Shown: positions 1 through 13,457 of the stretch, one piece after another
Numbering within the stretch: position 1 is the first letter of the stretch
Layout of the letters: each line of letters opens with the position of its first letter
DNA from: Linepithema humile
Lineage: Eukaryota > Arthropoda > Insecta > Hymenoptera > Formicidae
NCBI RefSeq assembly: GCF_040581485.1
Contig: NC_090130.1
Span: 2,604,001-2,668,000, forward strand
Length of the DNA stretch: 64,000 nucleotides
Direction of reading: 5' to 3'
Notes under the pieces: model-generated
The model's database searches: none
What the model was told of the DNA's origin: nothing
What the model saw: the letters and a program-made list of their open reading frames with translations, nothing else
Program-made: the position numbers and the translations under genes

Positions 1-3000
1 TACGATAAGTTTTTTACGCGCAATTTTTAAATAAATGCATTAATCACAATGAAAACTCGAGTTACATTCAACAATCAAATTCAATTTACGCGAAATTACT
101 CAAATTGTTGCGAAGATCAACGAGTGGTAGCAGGTGCTAACGTTCGTGCCGTCGGAAAGACAAACGAGCGTTGCGACGGGCGGCGCGCATGCTTCGCGGA
201 AGAAATCGCCGACGGTGATTTTGTGCGGCGAGTTCAATCAGCAAAGGACTTCTTAAAATCAATCAAGGACATCCGAGTGGTCGAGATCGCGATTAAGCGT
301 CCTTGTGGTAGTTCAAGGCTGATGTGTCTCGAGCGCGAGATGAGATCGGAAGGTGGATCGGCTCGCCCGCGGCTCCGTCGAAACTCGTGAACGGGTTTTC
401 GGTACATTGATCGAGAACGGGAGTCCATTCGATAACTAGGAGGATCTTATCTCGGGGGCTCCCAGTTTCGACGGTCGCCGTACCTCGAGCTCTTAAAGGA
501 TGTACCCTCGAGGGACGACCGTGCTTTGAGGGCGCCGCATCGCGCCAACCACGCCTCCTCCACCGTTATTTACCTCCGTCCTCTTCGCCCTTGCGGTTTT
601 ATTGCCTTCTTCTCCCCCTTTTTCGACGTTGGTCCACCAAGCCCGGGAGCGATAGATACTCTCGGCATCAATAATGGACGCGACTGGTTTGCCGATCTCG
701 TCTACTTTACGGAGAATCGTAACGTGTTCTAAAAACCTTCTTTTTCCTCGCGAAAAAAAATACTCGCTTTAGCGCATCGGATAATGACAGAGTTAGAGAA
801 GTTTCCACTAATGATACTATTTTCTAAACTTTGTGACTGCGGTTGTGTCGTAAATTTCTATTTCTCCGTTAATTTTCAAAATTAAAGCAATTAAAAAACA
901 GGCGAAAATCTTAATGTAGATGATTTGTAAGGAGATATGTTTTACGTTATTCTAATAATATCAGTTTTATAAATAACATTATAATAGCTTCCAGTTTTAG
1001 AATTTATTTAAGCATAATAGAGCAAAGCACTTGATTTATAAAGAGTATAATCTCGAATTATAATATTTGATACACTGCATTTTAAAATTTCGATGAGTAA
1101 AAATTTGCCAAATTATCCTTATATTCTTGTACATTGCAATATAAGTTTGCAATGCATGACATTCAAAATCCAATAGACTATTATGATACGGTAGAAAATA
1201 ACGCGTTTAATACGCGAATTTTCAGGTTATCTGATTTCATAAACTGATGGTTGAACGCTGACTCATTGTATATTTTCTGAAATTGCCAGTGAACAATGAA
1301 TAGCATCTTCATGCATCCATTAAAGACCATAAGCCGAGTAAACACGGATGCTTGCACAAGTACCACTTACTGTATTATAATGTTTATGATATTTTAGCGT
1401 CGAAATAATATTCGCGTTAAATTTTAACACATTTACGGATAATTCCGCCAAAGCAATTTTATTATAAAAAAAAAATCATATCAGAACTCTGCAAATCTAT
1501 GTCTCGATTTTTTGTATTATATCTGGTTTCGAAGACTAATTGCTTGATTGACTTTACGCATTCTTGATTTTCTCTCGATGATGGAAGGGGCGAAGAACGC
1601 CGTCCGCGTAGCGCATCGAAGCTTTTAATAGCAGCTCTAGATCAGATAAGTTCTAACAAGGTTACGTCATCTAAATCGCCTCGGAGGCTACGAAGGATCA
1701 TCGACATCCCTTTTGAATCGTTTTTTTTTCTTGTTGCAATACCCTCGGCCGATATTCGAAATTCTTGCGTACAAGGCAGATACGCTCACGGCTGAATAAG
1801 CAACGAAGAAAAAAAAAAAAAACTTTGAGCACAAAGTGAACACCCCTCTGTGAGGACGTAACTTCCAAGGATATAAATCTCCCTGGACAGTGATGCTCCT
1901 GCCCCCGGCACGGAATTCGCGAAGAATCCATTTGGGGAGGTGCTATGCGTTCGAGACGAAGAAGCCGTGGAGGATAGCGAATTCTTTTTGCGGCGACAAC
2001 TAGTAATTAAAAGTCGTCTGTTAGTAGCCGATTGTTTCTATCAAACGACGCAGCCTTCTTGAAGAAGGAGCTCTTTCGAGCTACCGTCATTAGCCGAATA
2101 GTAACATTCCAAAGTTATTCTTTTTACAATAAAACAATTCGAGAAATTTGATTTATCTCTCTTGTTTATGGAGGAAGGAATATTTAATCGACTGTTTTAG
2201 GAAATGTGTCACTGGTAAGTGGACGCAAGTAACACAACTATCGATTTCTATAATTTTGCTGTAACTTTTAATGTTAAGGATTTTTTTTTCTTGAGCAAAC
2301 TTGAACAACAGGATTGAGGCAGCGGTCATAGGCATGATACATTGTTCGCTAAACTACATAGGTAGTTGTTAAGCTATAAACTATTTAGAAGACGGTACCT
2401 ACCCGGCCGGCTTATCACATGTGTGCATTCCCATCAAGCCAAACATCCGAAGCAAAACACCTAACAACAGCTTAAGGGACAGAAGAAACTTTTGCGGAAA
2501 GTTTTAGTTCGTCGGACTCCACACTATCATAGCAATGCTGTTCCACACATGAAAATCCCATGTAACGTCCAAGCGGGAAAAGGGCGAACGTTCGCCAAAA
2601 TGGCGACTATTTGTCCGTGCCACGTGCACTCGGTAGCAGGAATAATCACGCACATATGCATCTTGAAGCAAAAAGTCTTGCCAATGTTTTATGGATTCCT
2701 TGCGTCGTCGTATCACGCGTAAAAAAAGCACTTCACTTCAATGTCACTGTGCAAGAAGTACAATGATACAACTGTCATTACGTCATCTGACACGGAGCTT
2801 GACGGATGCAGCTGCGCGCGGGCTTGATCGGCAAATTGACGTGATCGGCGGGGATCATTCTTCGACCAAGGTCGTCGGCCTGTCAATGCACGTCTTAGCG
2901 CTGAAAATGTCGCGAAGCTGTCTCTCGGTCAAAGTGACATTCGGAAACGCGTTGGTCCCGTCGCGGATCGGAGCGCACGAGGCGGACAGGTGTAACGCGC

Positions 3001-6000
3001 AGCGGCAGTAGACACCAACTGATCTCACATAACAACGGCCGATAAAATTGTTGCGTTTCCACCAAAAATTATCCTCTTTTTTTTCCCTCGCGGTATAAAA
3101 AGTACAAAATTGTGGTAATTTAGCCCCCACCAGAGCGACGATGGCGACGGTGGCGGCGGCAGCGCTGCTCCGCTTGCTGCCCACGAGGAGAGAGGAGAGA
3201 GAGAACGAGAGGAGGAATTCTAGAAGGTAGAAGAAAGAGAATGATAGTGCGAGACAAGGAAAGAAATGCAAAGGGTGGAAGTTAGGAGGGGCGGTGGGGC
3301 AGAGGGGCGGAGGCGAAACGGGGGCCTTTGGCCCATGAATACGCCGCACTAACAACGCGGGACAATTATGGTTCAATATAGCCGACGTTAATAGCAATAG
3401 CTGAGGCGGCTGCTTCGCACGCTCGGCGCTCTTCGTGTTCCGACTTCTATTTCGCCCGTAAGAGAGAAAAGGACGCGTGTCGCACGAAATCTGCGTTTTA
3501 TGCATACACGTCGACCCACACACATGACGATCGGTCAATTTGATTGTCAAGCGTTACGTGACAACATAGAAGGATAAAACGATCGCGCCTGCGAGAAATT
3601 ACTTTCGTACATTTCGAATAAATGTCTGCGCTTAATTCTTGTTCTCCAATCTCAAAGAAGCTATCAATTCACAAACGATCTGAGCCAGTTACATCGTTCT
3701 GTATTTCGAAAGAGAAACGTACCTCAATTTCGTCGCGATCCGTCGGTTTCGGTGTTCGGAAAATCGGATGCGATCGGCGCGGAGAAGAAACTTTTCGAAC
3801 CGCTCTGTATTTCGCGGACACTGTTACTCCTGGCTCGGGTTGCTGCTCGTGTGAACCCGGCCGATGCTTAAGCCACTGAGAAGGGGCATACTATGAAATT
3901 AGTATAATCACGATCAAAATTACTCGCGTCGGGCAACGCTGAACCACCAACCGCCGCTCAAATAATCCGCTCCGTCGTCGCCAATCCGGACTTGCGAACT
4001 CTCGGCCATTTTGCGCGATGCTGCATGCGCGTCGGCAGCTACAAATTACCGCAAAAGTGGATAATTTTCGCGGAGTGCGCGCCAACCCGTTCACCATGTG
4101 CACCGCTCTACCATGCTCGATCCAGTTCCGAAACCTGCATGCGAAAGAACTCCGATGGAGTTTAGCGGACAAGAGGAATCGATCCCTATGAATAGCCCGG
4201 ATAAATTAACAACTGCACGCGAAATAGCTATGCTCTATGTTATTTTCTTAGGGAGTGATTACGATAAAGGAAAAGAAGGAGCAGCTACTTGAATGTCCGA
4301 TAAGGAAATGGTTCGCAGGGAAAAAGAGAGTGAACAAACATAGGGATTTGTTGGAAGAAGTAATAGGTGGGGGAGATAAACATGTTAGGCTCATTGCAGA
4401 ATTACATGCAAAAAAACAAGCGCTGCAGAACGTAGAATAAGAAAGGAGAACAATAACATCTGAGAGAAAGTGGAAAAAATAGATAGAACTTGCATTATTG
4501 AGACTTAAAATAAATTAACATCAACAATAGAATATGTTAAGAATAATGTCAAGTTTGAAATTTGCGTAAACGAACTTGCTACTTTTACATAAACTATCTC
4601 TCGTCTTTCTTCGCATTGTAAAAATCGTATCTCGTGAGATTTCACAGTTGCATCCAGCAAAAAAGTTTGATTTCGCGTAATGGGAAGAAATTGCACTTTT
4701 TAGAACTACATGCGGTAGCGAAAAAGTGCGTTTACTCTATTTACGGACACATAATGCAGCCAAATGATATACCGATCACTGTTAAGTGGCGGCGATTCTC
4801 CGCAACCGCCGGCAATACTTTCTGTGACGGCTGCACAGAATTCCACCGGCGATGAATTCCCTCGCTTTTCTCGCGCATGTCAATCATCGTAGCGAATGCA
4901 TCCTTGTGTACACGCGTGCGGTATACATACACATACATATATGCACGTGTTTTATTTTTCTCTTTTTGATAACCGCGAAGAAACGTCTCACGCGACCCGA
5001 ATCCGCAGATCGTACCCGCGATGTCGTTCATCCGGCTCTGCCGCCGCAAGGCCGTCAGCTCCCGTTCGCAGCAATGCCGCAGCACCGTGTAATTATAAAA
5101 GCGAAATGTTTAGGCTGCTCTCATCCGTTGCTGAAGGAACGCCTCTTTATGTGCAGGCCGCGTAGTATTAATTCAAGTAATACTAAGAAAGAGGAAATGA
5201 GGTTATTTAGAGCTCCGAAAGATAGCGAGTAATGGTATTTTTGATTTCTGCATAATTTTTTAAAATATGGAAATCAGTAGGTGTTGTCAAATATCGTTTT
5301 ATGAATACACCAAATTGCGAAAGTATAAGGTTTCTTTAGTGGATTTCAATGTTTCTTGGCAATTTACGAAGTTAAAAGTATATCTTAATGCGTATAAAAT
5401 TTTTCTTCTCTAAAATCAACCGGATTTTAATGGCTTAGGCAATTTGTCGCGTGCTGTTAACTGTGCGCACAGATGACTGTCTCACGGGCGTAAAACTCAA
5501 AGTTTTATTCAGCATCGGTGATTCGACAGCAAGCTCGCCTCATCATAATCTAATTAGTGACATCTGATAAATTGTGTTTACATACTGCACACATATACTG
5601 TATATGTGCGATTACGCTAGTGTGCAGAGCAGTGGGCCCGACAAAGGGACGCCACGTTACGTTTCGTTACGTTGCGTTATGTGGAGTGGCCCACTGATTA
5701 TAGTTCGTTAATTATCGGTGGCCGCGGCCTACCAAAATTAGAGGAGCCGAGGTCGTTCGCGCGTATTAAGCCAATGTGAGAATAAAAGCACGAAGGCCTC
5801 TCTTCTTCGTTGCATCGTGCACGAAAAGAAAAATATCAATTGACTCCGACGTGGTTTGTTCGTACGCGAGTAAAGAGGAGTAGTTAATACAGATTTACGC
5901 TTCGCGATCGCTTATACGTATGATTAAACATCGCAACGCTTACATCGATGGAACAGTGAAATAATTATATACGCGCGAATGGCCGCTTACATATATCGCA

Positions 6001-6155
6001 ACACTGAAATATGAAATACGAAAAGAAAATACGAAAATATAAAGGCGATCAAGTGACGCTTGATAATTCAGGATGTATATACATATATCTGCCGCATTAT
6101 TATTTCCTCTCCTTGAGCCACCTATACCTTTCACTTACAAAGACGTTACTTTAAC
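1..6155. other. Intergenic region, no supported gene
   Basis: I find no gene here that I can support. CpG-rich patches (roughly 100-700, 1560-2060 and 2810-3560) alternate with AT-rich stretches. The open frames in the GC-rich parts, the longest on the minus strand at 2855-3550, have low-complexity or arginine/serine-rich translations, no recognisable domain and no splice structure. Visible small items are an A-run near 1805-1821, purine-rich GA repeats near 3185-3245, a CACGTG E-box near 2620, and a short inverted repeat near 5627-5697. The spacer could hold enhancers or non-coding exons of a gene outside the window. Confidence 0.6.
4253..4440 (+). other. Exon-like open fragment, unknown
   Basis: A stretch with a good acceptor-like sequence (TTTTCTTAG ending near 4250) is followed by an open frame of about 61 codons ending in TAA at 4438-4440. 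The translation is rich in Lys and Glu and reads like a helical, charged C-terminal tail, unlike the random-looking frames nearby. There is no ATG at the start of the frame (it opens with GTG), so if real it would be a terminal exon or a decayed gene piece. I recognise no family. The local A-rich composition differs from the CpG-rich flanks. Confidence 0.18.
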
Positions 6156-9100
6156 CTACAAAAGACTTTTGCGCACCCCGTCGAGATCTGCATTGCAAAG
6201 GAGACGCGAGAAAGAAAGAACGCGACGGTCAGAAAGAAGGGCGTAGTGCGGGAGATTCTCTGCCAGTTCTTCCGCCGTTTTTCGAGGCCGTATCCTATCT
6301 GCTACACCCGGGGCACGAATACGAATTAGGACCGAGTCGCAGCGGGATCGGGACCCGGCCGATTTCGAGTATGCTGGCGCCTTGGGCAACGGTAAGTTGC
6401 TGCAGTGGGTCTAGCCACTGCTCTGCCCTCTGTAATTATACCGTGTACAACCCACCGCCGCTTTACTCTTTCTCCGAGAGCGTTACTCCTCTCCCTTCGC
6501 GTCCCGTATGTTCTGTTCCTCGGCGATGCCTCTTGTTGTTGAACGCGCGTCTCGCCGGCCGTGGTCCCGCCGGGGGCGAAGGTTGCACTCGAACAGCCGT
6601 CTTCGGTTGCCTCCTTCGCCATTTTCTTCGAATTCTTGTCCGATTTCTTCGACACGCTGATCTTTTCGTTCGATTTTCAACCGATTGCGCTCGAGAATGT
6701 GTGATAAAATTATTTGGAAATATACGCTGAAATCGTATCGAAAGAGCGAGTCATACCGCTATAAATTATCTCTATAAGAATTTTAACAAAGTAAGAACGA
6801 CCCCATTGATTGCAACAGATAATAAGTCTGTTGCGCGTCCGACCTTTTACTATTACACTTCCGAAGCGTGACTATCAGGTTATCATTATTACTCTCTTAT
6901 CGTCGAATCGAGATTAACTTTACGCGGTGTAATTAGTACCGAGAAATTATTAGCGCCCTTGATTTACGGGTGCCTTCAGCTACGCACTGCCACGTTTCGC
7001 GGAGCGCTTTTCTGATCTCGAGATTTCGCAATCTTGTATCTACCGCATTACGCAAAATCGTGCGAGCAATTATCTCACGCACACGCGCGGCGATGCGATG
7101 CCCTCCGTCCATTGCGTCGGGCGCATCGTCGCGACTGATCTTCAACGAGCACCGACACATCATCTGCATCTCGTTCGCCCGGAGCGCTCGGTGCCGTGTT
7201 GTGGATATTCGAGAGAGGATAATTGGTTCAGGAGCGCCATTTCGTTCGCACGATCACCCTGATATATATCTCGATACGCATCTATCGGCGTCGTTCGGCA
7301 GCGGCGCGATAGCGATTCGACGAGCTGATTTAATATTCGTGAAAAAAGCGCTGGTCGCCTGCGGACGGACGGCGGGTGCGCAGCCGCCTCTAATTTCGTT
7401 TTTCCATCAGTTTATTTATTCTGCAAATTATCGGGTTAACCATCTGCGCGTGTCATGCCACCGCGTATGATCGCGAGAATGAAAAGAAACAGGATGACTA
7501 GGTCAAGTTAGGTGCAACGCGACAGCATGGCTTTGCATCGAATTAATCGTTTCAGTTTCTCTTTGTTATTATTTACTGTAAATTATTGCTCGTTGTTATT
7601 TTCGTAATTAATATATGGATAGAAACTACTTCAATATTTTACATTTTAATATTGCAATATACGTTAAGAATATACTTTAGATAATTTCATTCTATAAATC
7701 TAGGATATCTAGTCCATACATAAAGCTAGATTATGTGTGAGAATACAGTTAAAGAAGTAAAAGTATATAGACTGTAATAATTCAACCTCCGCAATTGACA
7801 TGTATACTTTACACTATAACTTATAAACTATAGTATTGTTTCGGATATCATTGTAATATAAATGTATTTATATTTTACAGGTAAAAACTCTGCGTGTTTA
7901 AGTGATGCTACGAAATATAACAAAATGCGTGCCGGGAGTGCCGTTAATGCCGGGAGTGCCGTGATAATTTTGCGCAAGTTCGAAACGTCGAAAGCGAATC
8001 TATAGATGAACGCATTTCCGCTGCATGCAACTACAAATACTAGGACATAATTTTTTCTCGACTTTGAGCTCGGCTCGGGGAAGGGAAAGATCAATTTTTA
8101 TGGGATTCCGATAAGAGGCAGATTCCGAAGTGCTGCTGAGGTGCCTGGTTTTCTAGTCGGTTGATCCCACGACTAATTGCACCTTACATTCTTCGAGCTT
8201 ATCTTTTGCTTTCTGTTTTGAGAGAATAGTGCCTCACTTGACAAATGCGGTCGTCTGAACACGGACGGAATTTACGCGTAACGTCGCATCTTGGACAATT
8301 CGGTTCGATTCGCTTGCGACGTCGGGAGTGTCGTTTAAAGTGAGTCGCACGATTTTCGTATTCGAGTATGTGCGCGAGCAATGCATACGTCGCGAACGCG
8401 TGTGAGTGTCTCGAAAAATCGCTCGCGTGCGAGCGTGTCTCGAAAGGAGAAGGACGCCTCGGGAAGCATCGGGTGACAGCAGAGCAACGAAACAGTGAGT
8501 AATTTATTATAAAAAATACTTTTTGATAGTGAAGAGGCTATATGTAGATTTTATATCCCTTCTACCAGGGATATACCTCTTCTCTAATACTTACAGCAGT
8601 GTGTGTCGAGCTGCGATAGTACAAACAGCCCAAACGGCAATTTTGGCAAATAGGGCTACCCGATATTTATCTTGCAAACAGTCAAGTCTCTCGTCTTCCT
8701 ACAAACAGAATCGCGAAAACGTTGACGTAAAAATCAATGACGCCAATCCGACGCGACGTACCGAGCCGAGCGATTTATAACGAGAGTCTACGGCAGTTTT
8801 GATAAATTGCAGCAATCTCAGTTAAACACTCTGACTCATATCACGAATATCATCAACCTATGTAACGCCGGTGCGAGTCTGCATACGACTCGCGTACGAT
8901 ATTTATGCGCCTACGTGATGTGTATGTAGATATACGCGTACAATATCAGCCATTAATATTTTTATCATAATATCACAGTGCGCAGTGCATTATTCCGGAA
9001 GTATATTGTAATTAATCCCCGCGTTGCATTAATTTCTTTACTACAAAAATTCTACTTTTCTCTATAAGCATGTTTTTTAACGTAGATAGATCAGTGCTTT

Positions 9101-12100
9101 TTAAAATTCAGCTACTTAAAAGTTTATTTTTCGAACTTAATTATTGAAGTAAGTTTTAATTTTGCAAAATTTTCTCTCTATAAAGCCGCATACTGATTTT
9201 AATTTTGACACTAAAATTTTAAAATTTTTACATGTGCTGGCAAATAATATATAAATTAGCCGCGAGAAAGATTCGAGACAGGAATAATAAATGATACAGC
9301 ACGTTACACGACATACATATGCATGTATACGTAGTAACACGCGGGTTACTATAGCGTCTTGGTTCTTCATTTAGCGTACGTTTACTGGTACAAAGATTTA
9401 TGTTATATTGCACAACGATGCCGCGTATAAATGCCGCTCCATAACGTATATATAATCGCTTCACTAATGAACTAACGTTATCTGAGACACCTGATAGAAG
9501 ATAACGCGCCACGTCTAGCGCTGCCATGAAATATTGCTTGTTAACACGAATCTAACGACGGATTAAAGAATTAATGAGGATTTCTCGCCTGCTGGAGAAT
9601 AAATCCGCTATCGGTTTATTCTTCTCAGTATATACATCTTCTTTTATTTCATCATTAATTTGCTCACATCAAAGTCCGTGCGCGAGGCCCTGGAATAGCG
9701 TTCCCTTCAACTTTCTTAATTAGTTGTAATTTAGCGGAAACCGTTTCCTCGGCTCATAGATTTTAATTTTGTTGCACGTGTAAGGAAAAATGATAGCGAT
9801 TCTCCCCGCCGCGTTATTATTTATGTATACATCTGAGATAGTTATAAATACATCGTCCCTTTAGGCGGCAAGTAATTAATTAATTAATTACTGTTTACTA
9901 ATTATGCGGCTTCTTATGTTGTATCACGCGAATACAATGTCTTAAACTTTACGATAAAACGTCAACTCAATTTGCCATCATTATTATAATTACACGCTAC
10001 TTTTAATTAATTAATTAATTATTCTACAATATCTACATGCGTTTTTTCTCACCAGGAAATGCCGCTAATTTAATTTTAAATAAATTATGCATTATTACTA
10101 GCAAGCAAAACATATTAAACAACTAACAATTTTTATATTGTTTTACAAATGCGTGGAGACTTTTACTATTGAAAGTCAGTTGTTTTCTAAAAATTCGAGA
10201 GTATAGAAACGTTTATGTTCCATATTTTTAAGCTGTGTTCTGCCTTTTCACACAGCTGACTTTCGTTCTTTACGAAGAAAAATAGATTGCCGTGAGTACC
10301 GGACTCGAGATCGTAAAAGCACACACCCATAGTGAGAGTCACTCGCGTATGGAAAGACAGCTCGTGATCATCGGTTCGATATAATATGCAAACACGACGT
10401 CGAGAGACCCGTTTTCGACCGAAGGGAGGTTGCGTGCGCGCAAACCGACCGATCGGAGTGTTAAAACCGAGCGTGATGCCACTCTCTTTGCGGCTTAACC
10501 GACGATGTTACTACCGCACCATGCGATGCACTAGGTCGCACGTCCATATTTGCGTGTTGTTATTCAGTGAGGATAATTGTTTTGATCAGTTCTCATTGGC
10601 GAGGCGAGACAATTTGTCGGATATAGTTACACCATTAATTACTTGAATTGTGCGGAACTATAAGAATGATGAAATAATTCTTAAACAATGAACAACAACG
10701 CATACTTTGTTCGCGTTGAAATAACACTTCAATATTATTCAAAGCAATTTTAAACAATTCATCCAGATGCTCCACGTGGAGTACATCTATTTACACTCAT
10801 CTCAATTACGCTGTCCATTGACAATGTATTTCGACGTGTAATATCGTCCTTAGAACTAAAACACATGACAGTACACGACATTAGCCATATGTCGAAACAC
10901 CCTCTTTTCCGCAAACGTCCCAAGCCACTGACATCAATATCTGTCTATGTTGCAACTATCGGTAATTTATTAGTATCTTTCGATTCGCTGGAAGGAGACT
11001 TTCTTGATTGCGGGGTGGCGTCGAGTCGGGAAGGGTACGAGGGGTAATCCACTTTATCCGTCACACCTCGCGATCTAAGCCAGGCATTGATTTCGCATTA
11101 GCACGACTGACACATCGCACCTATTCCGTCCTCTTCCTCCCGATTCCCTTTCTCTTCTTATCCTCGTCGCTGTCGATGTACACAGCGCGCGCGTGTACGT
11201 GCTAACGTGCCCTCGCCGCGACTCCATTCGTTCGAAGGGAGCGAAGCTTGACGCGGCCGGGTTGCAGCACGCAACGTCGAGGGCGGCGGCGACCGCAATA
11301 TTAGATTAATGGCGGATGTACTTCACTTTTCGGAGGGCGTCCATCTCTACGCCCGTCATGGAATCTCCGCGGAAATTAAGCTCCTCGAGTGGCGTTGACT
11401 GGTAAACTTCGTAGACCGCCCGCCAATCACGAATTAGATATCTTACTTCGGCGTAACGACTAGAGTACTCGAGAAATCTTCCCACGTTATTGCTGAACAG
11501 CGTGATACAATGAATCGATAGCTTGTGAGCCCTTGCTCGCATAAATTATAATTGCGATGTTAGAAAAATATGTATCGCAGAAAGATCAGCAGCTATTTTA
11601 AGACTGTTTGTTTCTCTTTACAAGATATATTTAAAAAAGTTAATAAGATAGTTATCAAGTTTGTGAACGTGATAAAAAATTAGAGACATTCACTATCTGT
11701 TACACCGCATATCCGAAAATGGAAGGGACGGTATAATCTCTTATCTTATAAAACATAAATCAACGGTGAACGGAGTACCAGGTAGTCGAATCCATAAACA
11801 TTAACCGACTTATTGCCCCCGTTGAATACGATTAACCATTCGAAAAATCTCGAAACTCGTAAATCAAGCTTGCGCTTCTACCCACGCGAGTCGCATCCCT
11901 CGTATGTAAATCCGCGACGGGCACCCGAACCAGTTTCAATCTTTCGATCGATACGGGATCGCAATTGCGTACCGGGCGAAGATCGGCGGGTCAGATCGCG
12001 ATGTGACGATGACGATGACGACCAAGTCGCGGCAGCGTAAACCAACGTGGAAAAAACGACGCGAAGAATTATAGCCGACGATGTAACGGGAGGAAAGAGT

Positions 12101-12420
12101 CCGGCGTCTCTCTGCTTGAACAAGCGGCAGCGACAGCGATGGCCTCGAGGGCCCGAATGTGGCGGAGAAGCGGAATGGGAGATCCCCGACTGCGATCGCG
12201 ATAAGATGCAGCGGCGTTGTCGGTTGACAAAGGGTCGTAGGAACGCCTACTCAGATCGGACGCACAACCGCTTGCGGGGGCGTCCATATTAAAATCGGCC
12301 ACCCGTCCCTTCCTCCCTGTTGCCCTCCCATCGTGCCCCACCATCGACCGATCCCGCGATCTTGTTTATTACCCGCGCGTACACGGCGGTTGCCAGAAAA
12401 CGCGGCAACCGCTTTCCAGC
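6156..12420. other. Intergenic region with simple repeats and TAAT palindromes
   Basis: No supportable gene. CpG-rich patches occur at about 6160-7480, 8180-8480, 11000-11300 and 11870-12420; open frames inside them (for example plus strand 6970-7470) have no domain or splice support. A 15-nt unit TGCCGGGAGTGCCGT occurs twice in tandem near 7931-7965. Runs of ATTA/TAAT lie at 9871-9892 and near 10001-10020. GAC/GAT trinucleotide repeats lie near 12001-12025. Some patches could be promoters or enhancers of distant genes, which the sequence alone cannot show. Confidence 0.55.
9871..9892. repeat. 22-bp palindrome of overlapping TAATTA sites
   Basis: The stretch is a perfect 22-bp palindrome made of overlapping TAATTA cores flanked by AGT and ACT. 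TAATTA is the core recognition sequence of many homeodomains. A second run of TTAATTAATT lies about 110 bp downstream, near 10001-10020. Together they could be a homeodomain-responsive element or simply a low-complexity tetranucleotide repeat; sequence alone does not decide. Confidence 0.35.
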
Positions 12421-13457
12421 GTATGTTACGAGTGTTGCAGCTGGTTCGCAAAGTATATCTGTTTTTCGACGACTATTAATTCCATAATTCTTTGCATTTA
12501 TCGCGATATTAATCCTCTTAATCACTTTTAATATTTCTAATTTTTTTTTAAATTGCTAAAGAGAATTATGATTATTTGCTGTTACTATGCAGTTGATATC
12601 TAATTCTTTCTTTATGCGCACTCTTCTTCTCCAACAAAGAAAAGTATAAAAATATTTCAAATACATGCCTTCTAATCTTTAACAGCTGTAAGTTTAAAAT
12701 ATTCTTGATTAATTATAAATGATAATAATTTTCTAATGATTATTCTGATAAATACACATAAATACACATCTAAAATAGAAGTTTCAGAAAAACATAATAA
12801 AGAACATATTTCTCATTGAAATCTGATCATAATTTTAATGCAATTTATGCAGGTTTAATTATAAAAATTTAGATACAAATATCATACACATGCAATACTT
12901 TCTCCGCAAGGATTTAATGACGCAGGATAAAGACAAGTAGGTTCTGATCCTATCGGTTGAAGGTTGCTCAGAAATGGAGTTTGTGCTGCTCTCTAACAAG
13001 TATCTTTTCAACCTTCTTTCTTCAGCATATAACATATGTTGAGCAAATGATAAATTTAAACATGAACTTGATCATATTATTTTTGTTTTATGCAATATTG
13101 TAGTTAGATATTGCATTTTAATAAATTACATGTGTATGCATTTGTAAAATATACACAAAAATATTTGTTACCATATTGATCGTGATTCTGCTGTTAATCT
13201 AATAGCAGTGATGCAAGAATTGAGACGCGGGTTATGCGTAACCGTAGTGGAAGAGATCTTGCAGGAATCCCTTTTACTATGATTGTGTGTGACTCGCGTC
13301 TCAACTCTGGCATCATTAATTTCTGATTGCGAGTAGCGCAGAGTAGCGGCGCCACTTCCTTCAGTTTATTATTCTGCGTCGAACTGTCAGTTTGCGATAT
13401 ATAAACTTCAAGAATTAATTGATTTGGTCTGGTTTTTTAATTACTTGCGGTATCAAA
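12421..13457. other. AT-rich upstream region of the cyclin H gene
   Basis: AT-rich sequence without a gene precedes the cyclin H start codon. It includes an imperfect inverted repeat with 25-nt arms at about 13208-13317, followed by a short GC-rich stretch at 13325-13360 that probably belongs to the cyclin H core promoter. Confidence 0.5.
13361..13392 (+). promoter_or_regulatory. Candidate initiator elements upstream of cyclin H
   Basis: Two copies of TCAGTT, matching the arthropod initiator consensus TCAGTY, lie at 13361-13366 and 13387-13392, 97 and 71 nt upstream of the cyclin H ATG. There is no convincing TATA box at the usual distance. The spacing would give a short 5' untranslated leader, typical of a housekeeping gene. 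Start sites have not been measured, so this is an inference from motif and position. Confidence 0.3.

Noticed and set aside
2855..3550. 231-codon minus-strand open frame
   Set aside because: The translation is low-complexity (Ser/Phe/Leu and Pro runs from GA-rich DNA), with no domain and no splice context; long chance frames are common in the CpG-rich patches.
6970..7470. 166-codon plus-strand open frame
   Set aside because: It starts from a non-ATG codon, is Arg/Ser-rich from CpG-rich DNA, and resembles no family.
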